Positions 61,030-64,000 of a DNA stretch of 64,000 nucleotides are shown in pieces. The position numbers and the translations under genes are program-made. Below the pieces are notes generated by a model, which worked only from the letters and a program-made list of their open reading frames with translations, ran no database searches and had not been told where the DNA came from. Origin of the DNA: Astropecten irregularis (lineage: Eukaryota > Echinodermata > Asteroidea > Paxillosida > Astropectinidae); assembly GCA_963971285.1 (NCBI GenBank), contig OZ020255.1, positions 15,768,931 to 15,832,930 on the forward strand, in the 5' to 3' direction. Numbering within the stretch: the first letter of the stretch is position 1; each line of letters opens with the position of its first letter.

Positions 61030-63388
61030 ATGGCGGCCGAGGAAAAGGAACATTTGCACACTAATTCCTGCAACAGTGAATTAAAAATTCCAGTTACAGG
61101 AAGCGAAAAGGGTGGAGATGCCGCTTCAATGAAGGAGTAAGTCTCTCCCCTTCTGTACAAAAAACAATGAACTTTGTGTCGGTTTCTCTGGCGCCATGAT
61201 TAACCATGAAAATTCGGGAATATAAAAAAAAAGGAATGGCCTGACGATTGTGCTAATTTGGGGGCGAGTTTCATTAGGTATCTCTTGTGTACAACACTTA
61301 CCCCGCCCCACGTGCGTTGCATATTTTTTAAATGTCCAAATTTCGGGGATTGTGGGTTGACGGGTCCTAAAACTATAAAGGAAAGGAAACTACTTTTTGA
61401 AAAGTAACTTACCTACATATACTTTGTTGGTCTCCTCCTCTATATTACCAAGGTTAATTTTTTGGAAAGAGGGCACACAGCGAAAAATTCCCCATATGCA
61501 CTGTAACACGGATGGAAACAGTGCCGTGTGTAAAAAGCGCCGCGCTGATTGGTCAACGCGCGAGGCCGTGCTCGTGACGTCACGGAAACCATGTGCTGGC
61601 CCAACTCGTTACGCACGCACGCAGGGCCGTTGCAGACACGTACGGGGCACGCATTACGCGATGTGCCTATTCAAACACACGCGGTGTACGACTACGCAAC
61701 GATCAACAGTCGGCCGTACGACATCTCCGGATGACCATGCAATTCTATGCATATTCATGTGGCGCTCTCAGCATACACAACCAATAGACCCAACACATGT
61801 TATATGAATATTCAACGACCCAACAATCACACTCAGACGGTGGCGCGGTTTCGCGGTAAAATGACAACAAAAATACAGCTCACCAAAGTTCAAATACGAT
61901 CGCGATGTCCGTGAGTTCTCGAACGTCGGGTGACACCACCAAAAATGGTCAAAAGGTCGAAGAAATGTACAAATTTGTATGTTTTTGGTACCATTCGAAA
62001 GATCGTGGCGAGGTCTGTCGAAGTAACTATGGTTAGAGTGGGCATCGCTGAGTATGTGCCCATGCGCGTGAGTTTCATTCATGAAAACTTCCATTTTTGG
62101 TCAGTGCGATGACGTCACATAATGAGATGATCGTGACGCCCTCTTGCGACCGTTTCGTGCCAATTCGTGTAAGGGATTTTTCGCTGTGGGGCAGGGCTAT
62201 GAAATGATGATTTTTGAGGGAAATTATGGGGTAAAAACGGTAACCAAGATTGTAACATTTCACCGTCGCATGGACGGCCGCAGACGAGAATAGTCTGGTT
62301 TCCACTCTGACATTTTGAGGACTCTTGATCTGTTGGGTCTGGGCACTAGACTAACCAGACCAGACAAAATGGCCTCATGCGATCAGATGGTCTGTTTTAA
62401 AGTTTGCAAGAAGCGCGTAAGAAAATTTAATTTTAACCCTGAAATGTTTAACAAATTTCTTCAATCTAGGCTTTTATTAAGGACCCAGGAACATTTGCTG
62501 AAAGTCAAAAGTATCATTTTTGAGGAGTAGAAGTTAGTTCAGAGCCAAAAAAATCAATGTGTTTTGGGATCCCGTCAACCCACAATCGCCCAAATTTCTT
62601 ATCTGTCCTGCAAATGATATCTTCTAACAATGAAGGACTTACCTCCACTTTTCTACACAAATACAAAGGAATTTTAAGATTTATTAATTTGCTCTTTGAG
62701 AAAATAAGGAATAAGTTTTTATGTTTTTTTTTTATTTAGCCTAAATTAAAATTTTAAATTGAGGATTAACGTTAGATTTTGGTTATTAACAATATAAATA
62801 GGGGGCCTAATTACTAATTACGTAGGGTTGGATGGCTCAGTTGGTAGAGCGCGCCTGTACGGTATTCAGGAGGTCGCTGGTTCGAATCCTGCTCCACTCC
62901 GGTCAATTTTTCATTGTTCACTTTTCAATGACATTAAATTCAGTCAGTTTCCCTTGTGGTTATTTGATGATTATACTAATGTAGTAATTAACGTTAGATC
63001 TTGGGAAGTTTTCCACTGACAGATACCACTTGACACTTTGTGCACAAACCCTATGGGACTGAACTGGTATGCACTCCTTCCTTGTAAGTTACAAGTTGTA
63101 ACTTGTAAGGAGCGGTGCTTCTTAATTATTTTCATTATTGTTGTGTATCTTGTTTCCACCAGTTTGCCAAATCATGCAATAAAAGCCAACAGCACAGCAA
63201 CCACTAACGGTGATGAGAATGATGGTGCTTCAACCTCTGGCTCAAAGGCCACGCCCTCAGCCATCGCCGGAAGTGGTGCCGTTCCAAAGGACAAGAAGAA
63301 AAAAAAGAAGAAGAAGAAAGACAAAGCAGCAGAGGAGAATGAAAAGGAACAAGGCGCTCAAGTTTCAAATAATGCATCTGAGTTGAAG
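61030..63388 (+). CDS. N-terminal exons of a polylysine-block protein (NMT- or MetAP2-like)
   Basis: Two exons are visible: 61030-61136 and 63163-63388, joined in phase 2. The gene continues past the window. The 111 residues start MAAEEKEHLHTNSC, pass through an Asn/Ser/Thr-rich stretch, and reach PKDKKKKKKKKKDKAAEEN at about residues 77-95. Such an acidic/polar leader with one long lysine block is typical of metazoan N-myristoyltransferase (KKKKKKQKKKK) and of methionine aminopeptidase 2. In both it is thought to aid ribosome association. No catalytic part is in view, so the choice cannot be made. Donors are GA|GTAAGT and AAG|GTGAAA; the acceptor is TTTCCACCAG. The 2-kb intron holds nested inverted elements and a SINE. 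The exon-1 end is related to that of the gene at 40128. Confidence 0.6.
61336..62597. mobile_element. Nested inverted-repeat elements in intron 1
   Basis: Outer arms: CCAAATTTCGGGGATTGTGG..TTGACGGG (61336-61364) and the inverse CCCGTCAACCCACAATCGCC..AAATTT (62571-62597). Inside, CACACAGCGAAAAATTCCCC (61473) and its inverse GGGATTTTTCGCTGTGGGG (62173-62191) bound a 720-bp CpG-rich segment. Further right, 62285-62360 is a relative of the 52700 element. No coding frame is supported. The segment 61,540-61,730 is much richer in CG than the surroundings. Confidence 0.7.
62822..62975 (+). repeat. tRNA-derived SINE copy
   Basis: TAGGGTTGGATGGCTCAGTT, GGTAGAGCGCGCCTGTACGG, GGTTCGAATCCTGCTCC, tail TTTTTCATTGTTCACTTTTC and CAGTTTCCCTTGTGGTTATT. 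It is one of the more complete members of the family. Confidence 0.7.
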
Positions 63389-63459
63389 GTGAAAATTAAC
63401 TTTACACCTTTCATTTTTAATAACTCATATTGAACTGTGTAAATCAATCTTTCCACAAG

Positions 63460-63656
63460 GTGTATCGCAAATAGCATTTTCACCAAGAGAGGGCGCTTCC
63501 ACAAAGCATTGTTGGATGCATCTGGGTCGAACTGCAAGTTCATGTGAAAGTCTGCAAAGAGAATTTCACTCAGACTGACCAAAAGTAAGCAGGTGGTGGC
63601 GCCCTTTCGACCCTTGTGCATCCCACAACTCCCAGCTGTCACTATTTGCGATATGG
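63460..63656. repeat. Inverted-end element (ATCGCAAATAG)
   Basis: Left TATCGCAAATAGCATTTTCA and GAGAGGGCGCTTCCACAAAG; right GGTGGCGCCCTTTCGACC and CACTATTTGCGATATGG. A partial relative is at 51847. It lies in the intron following exon 2 of the polylysine gene. Confidence 0.7.
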
Positions 63657-63830
63657 TCTATAATTTAGTCTTTGTTTATACGGGTTGCACAGAAAGTTAC
63701 ATATTTTAGGAGGAGGGGGACTTTAAGTCTTCTAACTCAAACTAAATCCTGAAACCATCTTTAATAACTCTACTGTACAATATTCTTACTTGCCTTCAAA
63801 ATGTTAATGGCTGGGCTTCTTCCTATCCGC

Positions 63831-64000
63831 AGGGTCCTTTCCCAAAGCTCTGCTCCGGCTCAGGCTCCAGCTTTGTCTCTGTCATCCATAAACTGAAAAC
63901 ATAGGTTGTGGTTTTCATGGAAGCTGAAGCTCTGTGTCCTTTATAAACCAGAGAATCTTCTTCCAAACTGTAGCCAAAAGTCTCTATTTTGATACCCGTT
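63831..64000. repeat. Family-1 fold-back, cut by window end
   Basis: Begins AGGGTCCTTTCCCAAAGCTC with CTCCGGCTCAGGCTCC and runs through GTCTCTATTTTGATACCCGT. The right arm lies beyond the window. Confidence 0.75.

Overview
The window is animal nuclear DNA: AT-rich, with short exons joined across GT-AG (and one GC-AG) introns, and dense non-autonomous repeats. The gene set (a CYP1/2/17-type cytochrome P450, an orthologue of human C2orf76 and the ciliary EF-hand protein calaxin/EFCAB1), together with tRNA-derived SINEs and abundant fold-back elements, suggests an invertebrate deuterostome, most likely an echinoderm. The species cannot be fixed from the sequence alone. Most long uninterrupted reading frames are chance frames in repeats; the real genes were rebuilt by joining exons.

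Layout. 1-4.5 kb: repeats only. 4.5-7.7 kb (+): complete four-exon P450 of 495 codons. 10.4-13.5 kb (-): an unrecognised three-exon gene model, head to head with (14.7-17.5 kb, +) a complete four-exon C2orf76/UPF0538 gene. 17.5-40 kb: largely gene-free, filled with fold-back elements, SINEs and short tandem duplications, plus one TATA-containing candidate promoter/first exon near 30.8 kb. 40.1-41.2 kb (+): a small two-exon gene whose last exon and 3' flank are tandemly duplicated. 45.1 kb (-): an orphan terminal exon that fits calaxin. 47.6-60.1 kb: two apparently identical 6,164-bp copies on either side of a 200-N gap, almost certainly an unmerged contig overlap. The right copy plus the sequence beyond it carries the whole calaxin gene (six exons, 197 aa, - strand). 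61.0 kb to the end (+): the first two exons of a polylysine-block protein (N-myristoyltransferase-like or methionine-aminopeptidase-2-like N-terminus), divergent from calaxin with 431 bp between start codons.

Repeats. Recurrent families include: (1) a 220-260 bp fold-back with CTCAGGCTC-rich ends; (2) a 200-250 bp fold-back ending in GGGGCCAATTTCAT; (3) a ~330-380 bp palindromic element flanked by TTAA; (4) an element ending in GTGAAATC(G/C)A(C/G)CCC; (5) a short GATCC-loop-GGATC-GAAAC motif; (6) tRNA-headed SINEs, several in head-to-head pairs; and (7) a 758-bp element with minisatellite arms and an 8-bp target duplication. I saw no cluster forming a new multi-gene system. The most notable points are the assembly duplication, the alternative calaxin last exon, the paralogous exon pair at 40 and 61 kb, and the mobile-element structures.
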